Below are positions 17,802 through 26,824 of a stretch of DNA of 64,000 nt, piece after piece. Position 1 is the stretch's first letter, and every line of letters begins with the position of its first letter. The stretch comes from Collimonas pratensis (GTDB lineage Bacteria; Pseudomonadota; Gammaproteobacteria; Burkholderiales; Burkholderiaceae_D): positions 1,674,001 through 1,738,000 of the forward strand of contig NZ_CP013234.1 of assembly GCF_001584185.1 (NCBI RefSeq), written 5' to 3'. The notes below the pieces were generated by a model, which saw only the letters and a program-made list of their open reading frames with translations, ran no database searches and was not told the DNA's origin. The translations under genes and the position numbers were made by a program.

Positions 17802-20063
17802 TTAGTACTGGAATTTCAAGCCGACATTGAAGCTGCGGCCGGGCGCCGTGTAGGCATTCTTGACGCTCGAGTTGTCGGCCAGTCCGCGCACGTCCGACCA
17901 GTTCCAGTACTGGCGGTTGAGCAGGTTGTGGATGCCGGCATACAACGCGACGTTCTTGCTGATGTTGTAGCCGCCGCGCAGATCCATCACGAACGCCGCC
18001 GGCGGTGCAAAATCAGTCTGTTTGCTCATCTCGCTGCGGCGCTTGGCGCTTTGGTAAATGACATCGGCCTGGCCGTACCAGACTTCGCTCGGTTCATAGC
18101 GCAGACCGAGCACCGCCATGAACGGATTGACGGTGTCGAGCGGCGTGCTGCTGCCGTCGGCTCCTTCGGTATGGCCCTTGGTGTACGCCATGCCAGCCTT
18201 GACGCCGATGCCGTTGGCCAGTTGCCAGTCGATGCGCGCTTCGGCGCCGCTGATGCGGGCCTTGGCACGGTTCACGTATTGATAGATCAGGGGATCGACG
18301 AACGGGCGGCCGCTGCCGCTGACCACTTCCTGCGAGATGAAGTTGCTGTAGCGTCCGGTGAACGCCGCCATGCTGTAGCGCAGGACGTTCTCGCCGCCGC
18401 TCAGCTTGCCGCGCAGGCCAAGTTCAAAGGTGTTGCTGGTTTCCGGCTTCAGGTCGGGATTGCCGATGGTGGCGTAGCCGTAGATCGGATTGCCGAAGCT
18501 GTTGTTGACCTGGTCCGGCGTCGGCGTACGGAAGCCACGCGCATACTGAACATAGGGCAGCAAAGCAGGGCTGATTTCGTACATCAGCGCCAGGCGCGGC
18601 GACACCGCATTGCCGCTGGAATCGGTCGGTTTGCCGGTATAAGATGGATCGTTCTTCTGCGGCGTCAGGCGATAGCCGTCGAAGCGCAGGCCCGGTGTGA
18701 TGCTGAGCGGGCTATTCTGCGACAGGCGGAATTCATCCTGTAAAAACGCGCCGAACAAGGTGTAGTCAGTGGTGGGGAAAGCCTTGTTGGGGAAGGGCGA
18801 CTCGCCGACGCCGGGAACGGTGCCGTCGCGCAGGCCTTCGATGTGCGCCGTGCTGAGATCGAAACCGTATACCAGTTTGTGCTCCAGGCTGCCGGTGGCA
18901 AAGCTGCTTTCGGCCTGGGCCGAGCCGCCGACAGTGCGTTCCTGATAGGTATTGGCACGGGTGCGGCCGACCGCCGGGAATCGTTGTTCGTAGGAGAACT
19001 GATTGGTCTTGGCTTCCTGGAAGTAAAGCTGGGCGTGGGCGCTCTGGAAATAGCGGTTGTCGCCGTCCTTGAAGTTGTAATCGATGCTGTAACGGTTGCG
19101 CTCCAGCTTGTCGTTGGCGCGTAGCGCCCGGGTGCTTTGGGTGACGGCTGACAGTACGTCCGAATCGGTCTTCTGTTCCTGGTGGCTGATCGCTGCCGTG
19201 AAAGTGTCTTGCGCGCTGGCCTTGAATACCAGCTTGCCGAGCAGAGCATTGCCGTGGATGTTCTGAGGATTTGCAGTGTCGCGGTTGAGGCCGGTGATAT
19301 TGCGCGTACCCTTGGTGTCCACCTCGTGGCCGTCGCGCTTGTTGGCGATCAGCAAACCTTCAAAGCGCTCGCCGCCGAACGCCGCGACGGCGGTGGTCGA
19401 GGTGCTGCCGTCGGTGGAATCGTAAGTCGGCTTGATCGAGAAATAGGTCGGCTTGTTGAAGATCTTCAGGAAATCGGCAGGATCCTTGGTGATGAAGTTG
19501 ACCGCACCGGTCAGGCCATCGCTGCCGTACATGGCCGAAGCCGGGCCGCGCAGGATTTCCACGCGCTTGTACATGTCCATCTCGACATAGTCGCCGCGGC
19601 CGGCTTCCAGCGGCCCAAATGAAAAAGAACTGGGCAGGCGGATGCCGTCTTCCATCAGCAGGATGCGGTTGCCTTCCAGGCCGCGGATATTGATGCCCTC
19701 GTTGCCGCCGCGGCCGCCTGCGGTTGCCGCCGACGTCGGGCGGTAAGGACCGCGGCGGACGGTCACGCCCGGTTCATAGCGCAGCAGGTCCTTGACGTCT
19801 CTGGGTTGCTGTTCCTCGATGGTGTCGGCGCTGATCACCGAGATGCTGCTAGGCGTTTGCGCTACTGCAGTTTCGCTGCGAGTCGCCGTGACCGATATTT
19901 CATCGAGCTGATGCGCGGCCGCATGATTGCCTGCCAGGGCAAGCGGCTGGTTCGCGAATGCCGGCGCAGATGCAGCGCACATGGCGAGGATGGCGAAGTG
20001 AACGGCCGCAGGCAGCCTGCGCAGCGCCGGCGCCGCAGGGCGGTTTGAATGTGAATTGGGCAA
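17802..20063 (-). CDS. hmuR: TonB-dependent haem receptor
   Basis: A 753-aa outer-membrane receptor. A signal peptide ending near AFANQ is followed by a TonB box (DEISVTAT), a plug domain with GGRGGNEGINIRGLEGNRI, and a 22-strand barrel ending in the aromatic C-terminus SFNVGLKFQY. A FRAP/NPNL-like region typical of haem and haemoglobin receptors is seen as YARGFRTPTPDQ followed by GNPDLKPETSNTFELGLRG. First gene of the haem operon and preceded by a Fur box, so expression should rise when iron is scarce. The other TonB components are not in the window. Confidence 0.93.
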   Translation of the reverse strand: MPNSHSNRPAAPALRRLPAAVHFAILAMCAASAPAFANQPLALAGNHAAAHQLDEISVTATRSETAVAQTPSSISVISADTIEEQQPRDVKDLLRYEPGVTVRRGPYRPTSAATAGGRGGNEGINIRGLEGNRILLMEDGIRLPSSFSFGPLEAGRGDYVEMDMYKRVEILRGPASAMYGSDGLTGAVNFITKDPADFLKIFNKPTYFSIKPTYDSTDGSTSTTAVAAFGGERFEGLLIANKRDGHEVDTKGTRNITGLNRDTANPQNIHGNALLGKLVFKASAQDTFTAAISHQEQKTDSDVLSAVTQSTRALRANDKLERNRYSIDYNFKDGDNRYFQSAHAQLYFQEAKTNQFSYEQRFPAVGRTRANTYQERTVGGSAQAESSFATGSLEHKLVYGFDLSTAHIEGLRDGTVPGVGESPFPNKAFPTTDYTLFGAFLQDEFRLSQNSPLSITPGLRFDGYRLTPQKNDPSYTGKPTDSSGNAVSPRLALMYEISPALLPYVQYARGFRTPTPDQVNNSFGNPIYGYATIGNPDLKPETSNTFELGLRGKLSGGENVLRYSMAAFTGRYSNFISQEVVSGSGRPFVDPLIYQYVNRAKARISGAEARIDWQLANGIGVKAGMAYTKGHTEGADGSSTPLDTVNPFMAVLGLRYEPSEVWYGQADVIYQSAKRRSEMSKQTDFAPPAAFVMDLRGGYNISKNVALYAGIHNLLNRQYWNWSDVRGLADNSSVKNAYTAPGRSFNVGLKFQY

Positions 20064-20182
20064 AACGTCGTACTCCAGAACGATGCAGCATGTTTAGTGG
20101 CTGGCATCGCTGGGTGCGGCTGGCTGAAAAGAGAGGTGAGCTGCGCAAAAGGGCAGGTAACCCAGTACACAAATCAATTATA

Positions 20183-20201
20183 GATGAGAATGATTGTTAT
20201 T
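20183..20201 (-). promoter_or_regulatory. Fur box upstream of the haem operon
   Basis: The 19-bp GATGAGAATGATTGTTATT (reverse complement AATAACAATCATTCTCATC) matches the pattern of Fur sites (AAT-repeat palindrome with central ATCATT). It lies about 120 bases before the receptor start, in an AT-rich stretch that would hold the promoter. Confidence 0.75.
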
Positions 20202-20427
20202 TGCATTTTTTTTTGGCAAAATGGCAGCACCGATTTTTAAGTGAAATGCTTGTTGGCGGCAGTTACATCTGGTAGCAATAATGCATTTCCTGAAACAGAG
20301 GCCTCCCGGGCTCTGTCCTATACTATGATTACGGCATGGCTTGCGCGGATGCTGCATTTCCTGCATATCCGTTCGCCGCCGGCATTCATCGCAGTCCTCC
20401 GGCGAGGCTGCATGCAAGGAGCTTATT

Positions 20428-20691
20428 ATGCGCAAACTCATTTTACTGGCTGTGGTCGCCTTGCTGGCAGGTTGCGCCACGGATGCAGAGCGTTCGCTGC
20501 AGGCACAGAAAGACGTCGACCAGATGATGCAAATCTATGGTCCGGCATGTCAACGGCTCGGATATAAAACCGACTCCAACGAATGGCGCAATTGCGTGCT
20601 GCGGTTGGATACCAAGAACAATGTCGAACGCTATCCGGCCACTACCACCTGCTTTGGCCATCCCGGCCTGTTCCAGTGTAATACCTTCTGA
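20428..20691 (+). CDS. Small lipoprotein, unknown function
   Basis: An 87-aa predicted lipoprotein with signal MRKLILLAVVALLAGC, a clear LAGC lipobox and mature Cys16. The mature part is short and polar with three further cysteines (PACQRL, RNCVLR and TTTCFGHPGLFQCNTF). I do not recognise the family beyond small hypothetical lipoproteins of Burkholderiales. The ATG at 20428 is chosen because CAAGGAG sits seven bases upstream; a longer frame from 20341 lacks a ribosome site and would spoil the signal peptide. A perfect terminator follows. Confidence 0.8.
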   Translation: MRKLILLAVVALLAGCATDAERSLQAQKDVDQMMQIYGPACQRLGYKTDSNEWRNCVLRLDTKNNVERYPATTTCFGHPGLFQCNTF

Positions 20692-20720
20692 TCTTAGCCC
20701 GCTGGCAGAGCATACCCATG

Positions 20721-20752
20721 ACCGGACATCAAGCGATTGATGTCCGGTTTTG
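20721..20752 (+). terminator. Terminator after the lipoprotein gene
   Basis: A perfect 12-bp stem (ACCGGACATCAA / TTGATGTCCGGT) with a GCGA loop, followed by TTTG. It may also stop transcripts of the convergent VOC gene. Confidence 0.85.
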
Positions 20753-20772
20753 CCGTGGCTGCGGGCTTTTGG

Positions 20773-21177
20773 TCAAGTCCTCGGGCCGGGCGCGTCATGG
20801 CAGCATACGCAGATCTTGTTGCCGTCGGGGTCGCGGAAATACGCGCCGTAGTAATGCGGATGGTATTCCAGGCGCAGCCCGGGCGGCCCTTCGCAGCTGC
20901 CGCTATGGCGCAGCGCCGCCGCATGGGCGTTGTCGACGGCTGCGCGGGTAGGCGCCAGCAGGGCGATCATCTGGCCATTGCCTGCAGTCGCGCTTGCGCC
21001 GTCGTACGGCGCGCCGACGATGAACAGGGGACGGGCGTGGCCGGCCGCCATCCAGGCCGCCCACGGCTTGCCGGCATCGCAGAATTTCAGCGACAGGTCC
21101 AGTTCCTGCATGAGGGCGGAATAAAACCGCAAGGCTTGCTGGAAATCAGAGGTACCGACAAATACATGAGAAATCAT
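20773..21177 (-). CDS. VOC (glyoxalase-like) family protein
   Basis: A 134-aa protein of the vicinal oxygen chelate superfamily: MISHVFVGTSDFQQALRFY at the start and AYFRDPDGNKICVCCH at the end, as in GloA/bleomycin-resistance relatives. The metal-ligand positions are plausible (His near the N-terminus, His/Glu later), but the substrate is unknown. The start at 21177 has AAAGG upstream and matches the family. A longer frame reaching 21474 would overlap the divergent DUF1810 gene and has no support. The annotation is at fold level only. Confidence 0.85.
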   Translation of the reverse strand: MISHVFVGTSDFQQALRFYSALMQELDLSLKFCDAGKPWAAWMAAGHARPLFIVGAPYDGASATAGNGQMIALLAPTRAAVDNAHAAALRHSGSCEGPPGLRLEYHPHYYGAYFRDPDGNKICVCCHDAPGPRT

Positions 21178-21270
21178 GGGTTCTACCTTTTGACGATGGA
21201 TGCTGCTGGCGTTTGCTCCAATTTTGACACGGCCGGACGGCGGGGCAGTTCGATTTTTACGGAGGGACAG

Positions 21271-21690
21271 ATGGACGATCAATTCGATCTGCACCGTTTC
21301 GTGACTGCCCAGTTGCCAGTCTTCGACACCGCTTGCCAAGAACTGCGCACGGGGCGCAAGAGCAGCCACTGGATGTGGTTCATTTTCCCGCAAATCGAAG
21401 GACTGGGCCATAGTCCCATGGCGCACAAATTCGCGATCTCCTCGCTGGCCGAAGCCAGGGCGTATCTGGTGCACCCGCTGCTGGGGCCCCGGCTGTTGGA
21501 ATGCAGCAGGTTGGCGGCAGCGGTGGAGGACCGTTCGGCAGAAGATATTTTCGGCTATCCGGACTACATGAAATTCCAGTCATGCATGACCTTGTTTGCC
21601 AAGGCCGCTCCGCAGCATCAGGTATTCGACGATTGCCTGCAAAAGTATTTTGGCGGCCTGGCGGATGCGGCCACGCTGGATAAGGTGTAA
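21271..21690 (+). CDS. DUF1810 family protein
   Basis: A 139-aa member of the DUF1810 (calpastatin-like) family. Signatures are FDLHRFVTAQ, SSHWMWFIFPQIEGLG and the later YPDYMKFQSCMTLFAKA. The family is widespread with no settled function. The ATG at 21271 follows GGAGGGACAG, an excellent ribosome site. It is divergent from the VOC gene (93-base gap) and convergent with the acetyltransferase gene, with a GCGTGCA/TGCACGC hairpin in the gap. Confidence 0.9.
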   Translation: MDDQFDLHRFVTAQLPVFDTACQELRTGRKSSHWMWFIFPQIEGLGHSPMAHKFAISSLAEARAYLVHPLLGPRLLECSRLAAAVEDRSAEDIFGYPDYMKFQSCMTLFAKAAPQHQVFDDCLQKYFGGLADAATLDKV

Positions 21691-21721
21691 GCGTGCAGCG
21701 TGTTGCACGCCTGGATAAAAC

Positions 21722-22204
21722 TCAGGCTGGCGATCTGCGCATGGGCACGAAACGTATGCCATGCATTTCCACCTGCGCACTGGTGGCCGCGAAACCGAAG
21801 CGCTGGTACACAGGCAATGCGGATGGCGAGGAATTGACCGTAAAACCTGCAGCGTCGGGAGCCGATGCCAGTGCCGCCTGCCACAGACGCGTGGCCAGGC
21901 CTTGGCGCTGGAACTCCGGTGCGACGAACAAGTGGAACACGTGGCTGCGATCGCGCATGGCGATGAAGCCGGCCAGCACACCGCCGACGAAAGCGTTGAT
22001 GTAGTGGTAGCGCGGATCGGAAATATATCCGGCTTCTGCTGCAACCGAAACCGATGCCAGGAATTGCTCGGCGCCGCTGCCGTCCGCGCTGATCGTGAAT
22101 TCGTGCGTGAACTGCTGGATCAGGGCGCTGATGGTAACGGCGTCGCTGGCATGGGCGGGGAGGAACTCGCATGCAATTGCTGCCAAGGTTTTTGCGTCGT
22201 TCAT
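21722..22204 (-). CDS. GNAT-family N-acetyltransferase
   Basis: A 160-aa GNAT protein. The acetyl-CoA loop motif is seen as FVAPEFQRQGLATRLWQ, and the C-terminal motif as ALPVYQRFGF. The substrate is unknown. The start codon overlaps the stop of the MFS gene (ATGA), so it is the last gene of the leftward molybdopterin-MFS operon. That coupling may mean it modifies whatever the MFS protein exports, which is inference only. Confidence 0.85.
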   Translation of the reverse strand: MNDAKTLAAIACEFLPAHASDAVTISALIQQFTHEFTISADGSGAEQFLASVSVAAEAGYISDPRYHYINAFVGGVLAGFIAMRDRSHVFHLFVAPEFQRQGLATRLWQAALASAPDAAGFTVNSSPSALPVYQRFGFAATSAQVEMHGIRFVPMRRSPA

Positions 22205-23514
22205 GATGTTGTGGTTTTTTCAGGGATCGGGAAAGCGGCCGGATATTCTCTCTGATACCAGCCGTTGGCGACATCGTGGTCGGCGCCTAGGAATTCGCGT
22301 ATTTTCGGAATCACTGCCAGGCCGATGCTGCACAGCGCGGTCAGGATGCCGAACAGCACATAGCATTGCGCCACCGAGGCGTGCAGCAAAGCCAAGCCGG
22401 CGACCGCCGGGCCCAGTGTCGACGCGAGCTGCCATACCATGATGTTGACCGATGCATTGCGCGCGCGGTAGCTGACCGGCGTCGCCAGCAGGCGATGCGT
22501 GACGCCGACAAACTGGGTGGTCGATTGCGAGATGCCGAGCAGGAAAAATGCCGTCGCCAGCATCAGCGGCGAGCTGGTCAGGCCGACCACCAGCAGCGCG
22601 GCGGCGCGCAGCTGGGCCGCGCCTATCAGGGCGCGGAAGCGTCCCAGCGTCCGGGAGAAAAAAGAAGCGCAGCCAAGAAACCCCAGGAACATGCCGGCCA
22701 TGATGCCCATGTTGGTCGCGCCCAGCCAGAACGCCGACAGGCCCAGGCTGGTCACTCTCAGGGCCGCCATCATGCCGATGGCCGGCGAGTAAAATACGCC
22801 GATGACGAGATTCGCCAAGGTCCAGTGGCGTTCCAGCGGGATATGCCATTTCATGCGCAGGCCGGCCTTCAGCTCATGCAGCCATTGCGCCGCTCCGAGC
22901 GCCGCCGGTTTGCCGGCCGTCAGCGCCTTGGGCAAGCAGGTGGCGGCGAATGCTGCGATCAGCAGCAAGGCCACATGCACCCACAGCGCACTGGCGACGC
23001 CGCTGGCGGCGATCACGCTGCCGCCCAGCGCCGGTCCCATGATGCCGCCGAGCGAGCCGCTGATCTTTTGCATGCTCATGGCCAGCGACAGTTTTTCCGC
23101 CGGCACCAGTTCCGAGGCGATGGTCTGGACGCAGGGCATGATGATCGCCATGGCGCAGACGCCGATCATCTCGCAGGCGATGATGAGGTACAGATGATAG
23201 AAACCCGCTTGCGCCAGCAGCGCCAGCACCACGCTTTCGACGGCGACGGCGATGGCGACGAAGCCGATCGCCATCAGGCGTTTCTTGGGATAACGGTCGC
23301 CAAGGGGCGAGAGCAGGGGAATCGCCAGCAGGCTGGCAGCTGCCACGGTGACGCCGAAGGTGGCAAGGTCGCGGGCGCCGCCGTGCTGGGCGATCCACCA
23401 GGCGATGGTGATGTTGCCGAGCAGGAGCGCACTCAGCGTCGCCATCTCACTGACCAGCACCAGCATGAAAGGCTTGCCCAGCTGTTGCAGGTTTTGCCAG
23501 TATTGTCTGAGCAT
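22201..23514 (-). CDS. MFS transporter (EntS-like)
   Basis: A 437-aa, 12-helix major facilitator of the MFS_3/EntS-like group, with the loop motif GDRYPKKRLM between helices 2 and 3 and a long central loop near 190-220. EntS-type members export siderophores or drugs, and the haem cluster nearby makes an iron link thinkable, but there is no direct evidence. It follows moeA by 29 bases and is coupled to the GNAT gene. Confidence 0.8.
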   Translation of the reverse strand: MLRQYWQNLQQLGKPFMLVLVSEMATLSALLLGNITIAWWIAQHGGARDLATFGVTVAAASLLAIPLLSPLGDRYPKKRLMAIGFVAIAVAVESVVLALLAQAGFYHLYLIIACEMIGVCAMAIIMPCVQTIASELVPAEKLSLAMSMQKISGSLGGIMGPALGGSVIAASGVASALWVHVALLLIAAFAATCLPKALTAGKPAALGAAQWLHELKAGLRMKWHIPLERHWTLANLVIGVFYSPAIGMMAALRVTSLGLSAFWLGATNMGIMAGMFLGFLGCASFFSRTLGRFRALIGAAQLRAAALLVVGLTSSPLMLATAFFLLGISQSTTQFVGVTHRLLATPVSYRARNASVNIMVWQLASTLGPAVAGLALLHASVAQCYVLFGILTALCSIGLAVIPKIREFLGADHDVANGWYQREYPAAFPIPEKTTTS

Positions 23515-23543
23515 GTTTTAGTGTTCGTGGCCGACGGTGGGGA

Positions 23544-24860
23544 TCAGATCAAACCGTCAAACAGGATCACTTCGACCTGGTCGCCGCTGGCGACGTCGGT
23601 TTGCTCGTGCGCCAGCACGATCATGCAGTTGGCTTCCGCCATGGAACGCAGGATGCCCGATCCTTGTGCTGCAGTGGGGCGCACCGACCACTTGCCATCG
23701 CTCATGCTGAGGATGCCGCGCTGGTACTCCGTGCGGCCTGGCCGCTTGCGGATGGCGACCGCGGCGGTGGCGTGCATCAGCGGCAACGCCGGGGCTTGCG
23801 CGCCCATCATCTGCAGCAGCGCTTCGCGCGCAAAAAAGTAGAACGACACCATCACCGCCACCGGATTGCCTGGCAGGCCGAAGAACAGCGCTTGCTTGCC
23901 GCTGGAGGCAATGCGGCCGAAGGCCAGCGGGCGCCCCGGGCGCATGCCGATTTTCCAGAAGGCGACGTCGCCCAGCTGCGCCATCATCTGCTTGGTGTGA
24001 TCGGCATCGCCGACCGAGACGCCGCCGGAAGTAATGATGGCGTCAGCGTTTTCACAGGCGCTGCGGAAGGCCGTTTCCAGCGCCTGCGGATCGTCGCCGA
24101 CCACGCCCATGTCGATGATGTCGCAGCCGAGGCGCTGCAGCATGCCGTACAGGGTGTAGCGGTTGGAATCGTAGACGCAGCCCGGTTCGAGTATTTCGCC
24201 GACCGAGCGCAGCTCGTCGCCGGTGGAAAAAAAGGCGACGCGCAGCCGCCGCCGCACCGGAATTTCGGCAATGCCGAGCGAGGCCAACAGGCCGAGGTCG
24301 GCCGGACGCAGGATGCGGCCCTGGCGGATCGCCGGCGTGCCGGCTTTCAGGTCTTCGCCGGCCAGGCGGCGATTGGCGCCTGGCTGGACTGCACCGGCCG
24401 CTATGGTGATTGTGATCGAACCGGCGGGGCTGCCTGCCGGGGCCTGCACAAATTCCTGCGGAATCACGGTATCCAGTCCGGCGGGCATCAAGGCGCCGGT
24501 CATGATGCGGATGGCTTCGCCGCGGGCGGCGGTTCCGGCATAGGCGCGGCCGGCGTGGGCGATGCCGGCCACCTGCAGGATGGTATCGCTATCCTGGCGC
24601 AGATCGGCGGAATGGAAGGCATAGCCGTCCATGGCCGAATTGTCGTGCGCCGGCACATCGATGGGCGAGATGATGTCGTGCGCCAGCACCCGGTCCAGCG
24701 CGCTGCGCAGCGCCACCTTTTCAATCGCGCCGACCGGCGTGATGAAGGCATGGATGATGGCCTGCGCCTGGCTCACCGGCATGGCGTGCGGATCGTAGTC
24801 CGACAGGCAACTGGTGAGGGAGGACAAGGAAGGCTGGTCTGGGCGGCTCAAGGTATTCAA
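23544..24860 (-). CDS. moeA: Molybdopterin molybdenumtransferase MoeA
   Basis: A 438-aa enzyme that inserts molybdate into adenylylated molybdopterin. The order is: N-terminal domains with DVPAHDNSAMDGYAF, the MPT-binding core with SGGVSVGDADHTK, the FGLPGNPVAVMVSF segment, then the C-terminal domain IV. Its start overlaps the end of mobA by four bases. The length is slightly above the usual ~410 because of an N-terminal extension of about 25 residues. Confidence 0.96.
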   Translation of the reverse strand: MNTLSRPDQPSLSSLTSCLSDYDPHAMPVSQAQAIIHAFITPVGAIEKVALRSALDRVLAHDIISPIDVPAHDNSAMDGYAFHSADLRQDSDTILQVAGIAHAGRAYAGTAARGEAIRIMTGALMPAGLDTVIPQEFVQAPAGSPAGSITITIAAGAVQPGANRRLAGEDLKAGTPAIRQGRILRPADLGLLASLGIAEIPVRRRLRVAFFSTGDELRSVGEILEPGCVYDSNRYTLYGMLQRLGCDIIDMGVVGDDPQALETAFRSACENADAIITSGGVSVGDADHTKQMMAQLGDVAFWKIGMRPGRPLAFGRIASSGKQALFFGLPGNPVAVMVSFYFFAREALLQMMGAQAPALPLMHATAAVAIRKRPGRTEYQRGILSMSDGKWSVRPTAAQGSGILRSMAEANCMIVLAHEQTDVASGDQVEVILFDGLI

Positions 24861-25480
24861 TGGGTTCTTCTTGATGACTGCAATTGTTCTTCGGTATTGA
24901 TGTTGCGGAAGGCGTCGCCGTCGTCGAACAGCGCTTCACTGTAATTCAGGCGACGGTACCATGCCTCTATCTTACGTCCTCCGCCTTGCAAGTAGTCATT
25001 GAGATCGGTCAATAAACTGCGTTTCAGCAGCATGAATACCGGTTGCGGCTGCAGTGTCAGCGTATCGGGGTCTGTGGTCACGGCGACAGCGACGTCGGCA
25101 GCGGCGTTTTGCAGTGCTTTTGCCAGGTTTTGCAGCAGGTCTTCCGGCAGATAGGGAGAGTCGCAAGGCGCGGTCAGCAGATAGGGGGTAGTGCAGTGGC
25201 ATAGGCCCGCCTGCAGGCCCGCCAGCGGTCCGGCGAAATCGGCCTGCTGGTCTGGCCAGACCGGATAGCCGAAGGCCGCGTAGCGGGCCTGGCTGCGGTT
25301 GGCGTTGATGATCAGGCTGCCGACTTGCGGCGCCAGGCGCGCGATGACATGCGCCACCATGGTTTGACCGTCGAGCAGCGCCAGGCCCTTGTCGATGCCG
25401 CCCATGCGCGTGCCGCGGCCGCCGGCCAGTATCAAGCCGGTGGTCAGGCTGGCAAGGTCGGGATGGATGCGGGTTTGCAT
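24857..25480 (-). CDS. mobA: Molybdenum cofactor guanylyltransferase
   Basis: A 207-aa MobA that attaches GMP to molybdenum cofactor, making the MGD form used by DMSO-reductase-type enzymes. The nucleotide-binding motif LAGGRGTRMGGIDKGL is at about 18-33, and the PCDSPYLPEDL segment follows near residue 105. The ATG at 25480 (GGAG upstream) is preferred; the frame is open to 25582 but that would run into moaA. It sits between moaA (13-base gap) and moeA (four-base overlap). Confidence 0.95.
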   Translation of the reverse strand: MQTRIHPDLASLTTGLILAGGRGTRMGGIDKGLALLDGQTMVAHVIARLAPQVGSLIINANRSQARYAAFGYPVWPDQQADFAGPLAGLQAGLCHCTTPYLLTAPCDSPYLPEDLLQNLAKALQNAAADVAVAVTTDPDTLTLQPQPVFMLLKRSLLTDLNDYLQGGGRKIEAWYRRLNYSEALFDDGDAFRNINTEEQLQSSRRTH

Positions 25481-25493
25481 GGCGTGGCTCCGT

Positions 25494-26615
25494 TTAGCCG
25501 CCGATATACGACATTTCCACCTTCTTGCGGGCTGGCGCCAGTCCTTCGGTATTTTGCGTGCGCTGCTCGGAATAGCGGTCATCGCGGGTGCGCCACAGCT
25601 GGCCGATCACGCTGGAGATTTCACGGTCGCTGCCATCGCTGCGCAGCAGGGCGCGTAGATCGTGGCCGGCGCTGGCGAACAGGCAGGTGTACAGCTTGCC
25701 CTCGGTCGACAGGCGCGCCCGTGAACAGTCATGGCAAAAGGCCTGGGTGACGCTGGAAATCAGGCCGATTTCGCCGCTGCCGTCGGCATAGCGCCAGCGC
25801 TGCGCCGTTTCGCCGAGGTAGTTGGCGGCCAGCGGCTGCATCGGCAGTTCGCTCTGGATCAGTTGCGCCACTTCGGCCGAGGACACGACTTCATCCATTT
25901 TCCAGCCGTTGGAAGCGCCTACATCCATGTATTCGATGAAGCGGAGGATGTAGGGGGTGTTCTTGAAATGGCGCGCCATCGGCAGGATTTCCTGCTCGTT
26001 GACGCCGCGCTTGACCACCATGTTGACCTTGATCGGGCCGAGCCCGACCTGGTGCGCCACGTCCAGTCCGCGCAGCACATCGGCCACCGGGAAATCGGCA
26101 TCGTTCATGCGCTTGAAAATGCCTTCGTCCAAGGCATCCAGCGAGACCGTGACGCGCTTGAGGCCGGCATCTTTCAGCGCCTGCGCCTTCTTGGCCAGCA
26201 GCGAGCCGTTGGTGGTCAGGGTCAGGTCGAGCTCCTTGCCATCCGGCGTCTTCAGTGCGCTCAGCATGGCGATCAGCTTTTCGATGTGCTTGCGCAGCAG
26301 CGGCTCGCCGCCGGTCAGGCGGATCTTGTGCACGCCGTGGGCCACGAACAGGCTGGCCAGGCGCGTGATTTCTTCAAACGACAGCAGGGCGGTGTGCGGC
26401 AGAAACGCATAGTCTTTGTCGAACACCGCGCGCGGCATGCAATACACGCAACGGAAGTTGCAGCGGTCTGTCACCGAGATGCGCAAATCGTGCAGCGGCC
26501 GTCCCAGCTCATCGGCGATCAGACCGTCGGGCGTTTCCAGTATGGAGGGCAAGGACAGGGGAGGCAGCGATGGCTGGCGGCGGCTGTCGATCAGCGGGAT
26601 GACTTTTTTAGTCAT
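25494..26615 (-). CDS. moaA: GTP 3',8-cyclase MoaA
   Basis: A 373-aa radical SAM enzyme that starts molybdenum cofactor synthesis by rearranging GTP. The SAM cluster cysteines are Cys52, Cys56 and Cys59 (CNFRCVYC). The second cluster is in [21 protein letters not shown] near the C-terminus, written here as CHDC and TCLF. The protein ends in Gly-Gly (MSYIGG), the tail that completes the MoaA active site. It leads the operon moaA-mobA-moeA-MFS-GNAT. Confidence 0.97.
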   Translation of the reverse strand: MTKKVIPLIDSRRQPSLPPLSLPSILETPDGLIADELGRPLHDLRISVTDRCNFRCVYCMPRAVFDKDYAFLPHTALLSFEEITRLASLFVAHGVHKIRLTGGEPLLRKHIEKLIAMLSALKTPDGKELDLTLTTNGSLLAKKAQALKDAGLKRVTVSLDALDEGIFKRMNDADFPVADVLRGLDVAHQVGLGPIKVNMVVKRGVNEQEILPMARHFKNTPYILRFIEYMDVGASNGWKMDEVVSSAEVAQLIQSELPMQPLAANYLGETAQRWRYADGSGEIGLISSVTQAFCHDCSRARLSTEGKLYTCLFASAGHDLRALLRSDGSDREISSVIGQLWRTRDDRYSEQRTQNTEGLAPARKKVEMSYIGG

Positions 26616-26748
26616 GATGTGTTTCTTGGAAGATATGCAAAATCTGCTGCTTCTCTACTAGGTGGTAACTTCTACAAGATACCATGGTCATCGGTTTTTG
26701 GCTGCACGCGGCTACGGATACCCTTTATGGCGCCGACGCCAGACGTGA

Positions 26749-26814
26749 CAAAGGGAGTCTTGGACTCCCTTTGTTTTCTTGCTATCTTGCCATGCCGCCG
26801 GCTGGCGGCGGCAT
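26749..26814. terminator. Terminator hairpins between moaA and rne
   Basis: A perfect 11-bp stem (CAAAGGGAGTC / GACTCCCTTTG, 26749-26773) is followed on the plus strand by TTTTCTT. Next to it is a GC-rich hairpin CATGCCGCC / GGCGGCATG (about 26791-26814). Both lie just downstream of the minus-strand rne stop, so they probably end rne transcripts, although the better T-run faces the plus strand. Confidence 0.65.
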
Positions 26815-26824
26815 GGGCAGACGC

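Noticed and set aside
26616..26748. Molybdenum cofactor riboswitch upstream of moaA
   Set aside because: The gap before moaA is short and I could not see the conserved multi-stem motif.
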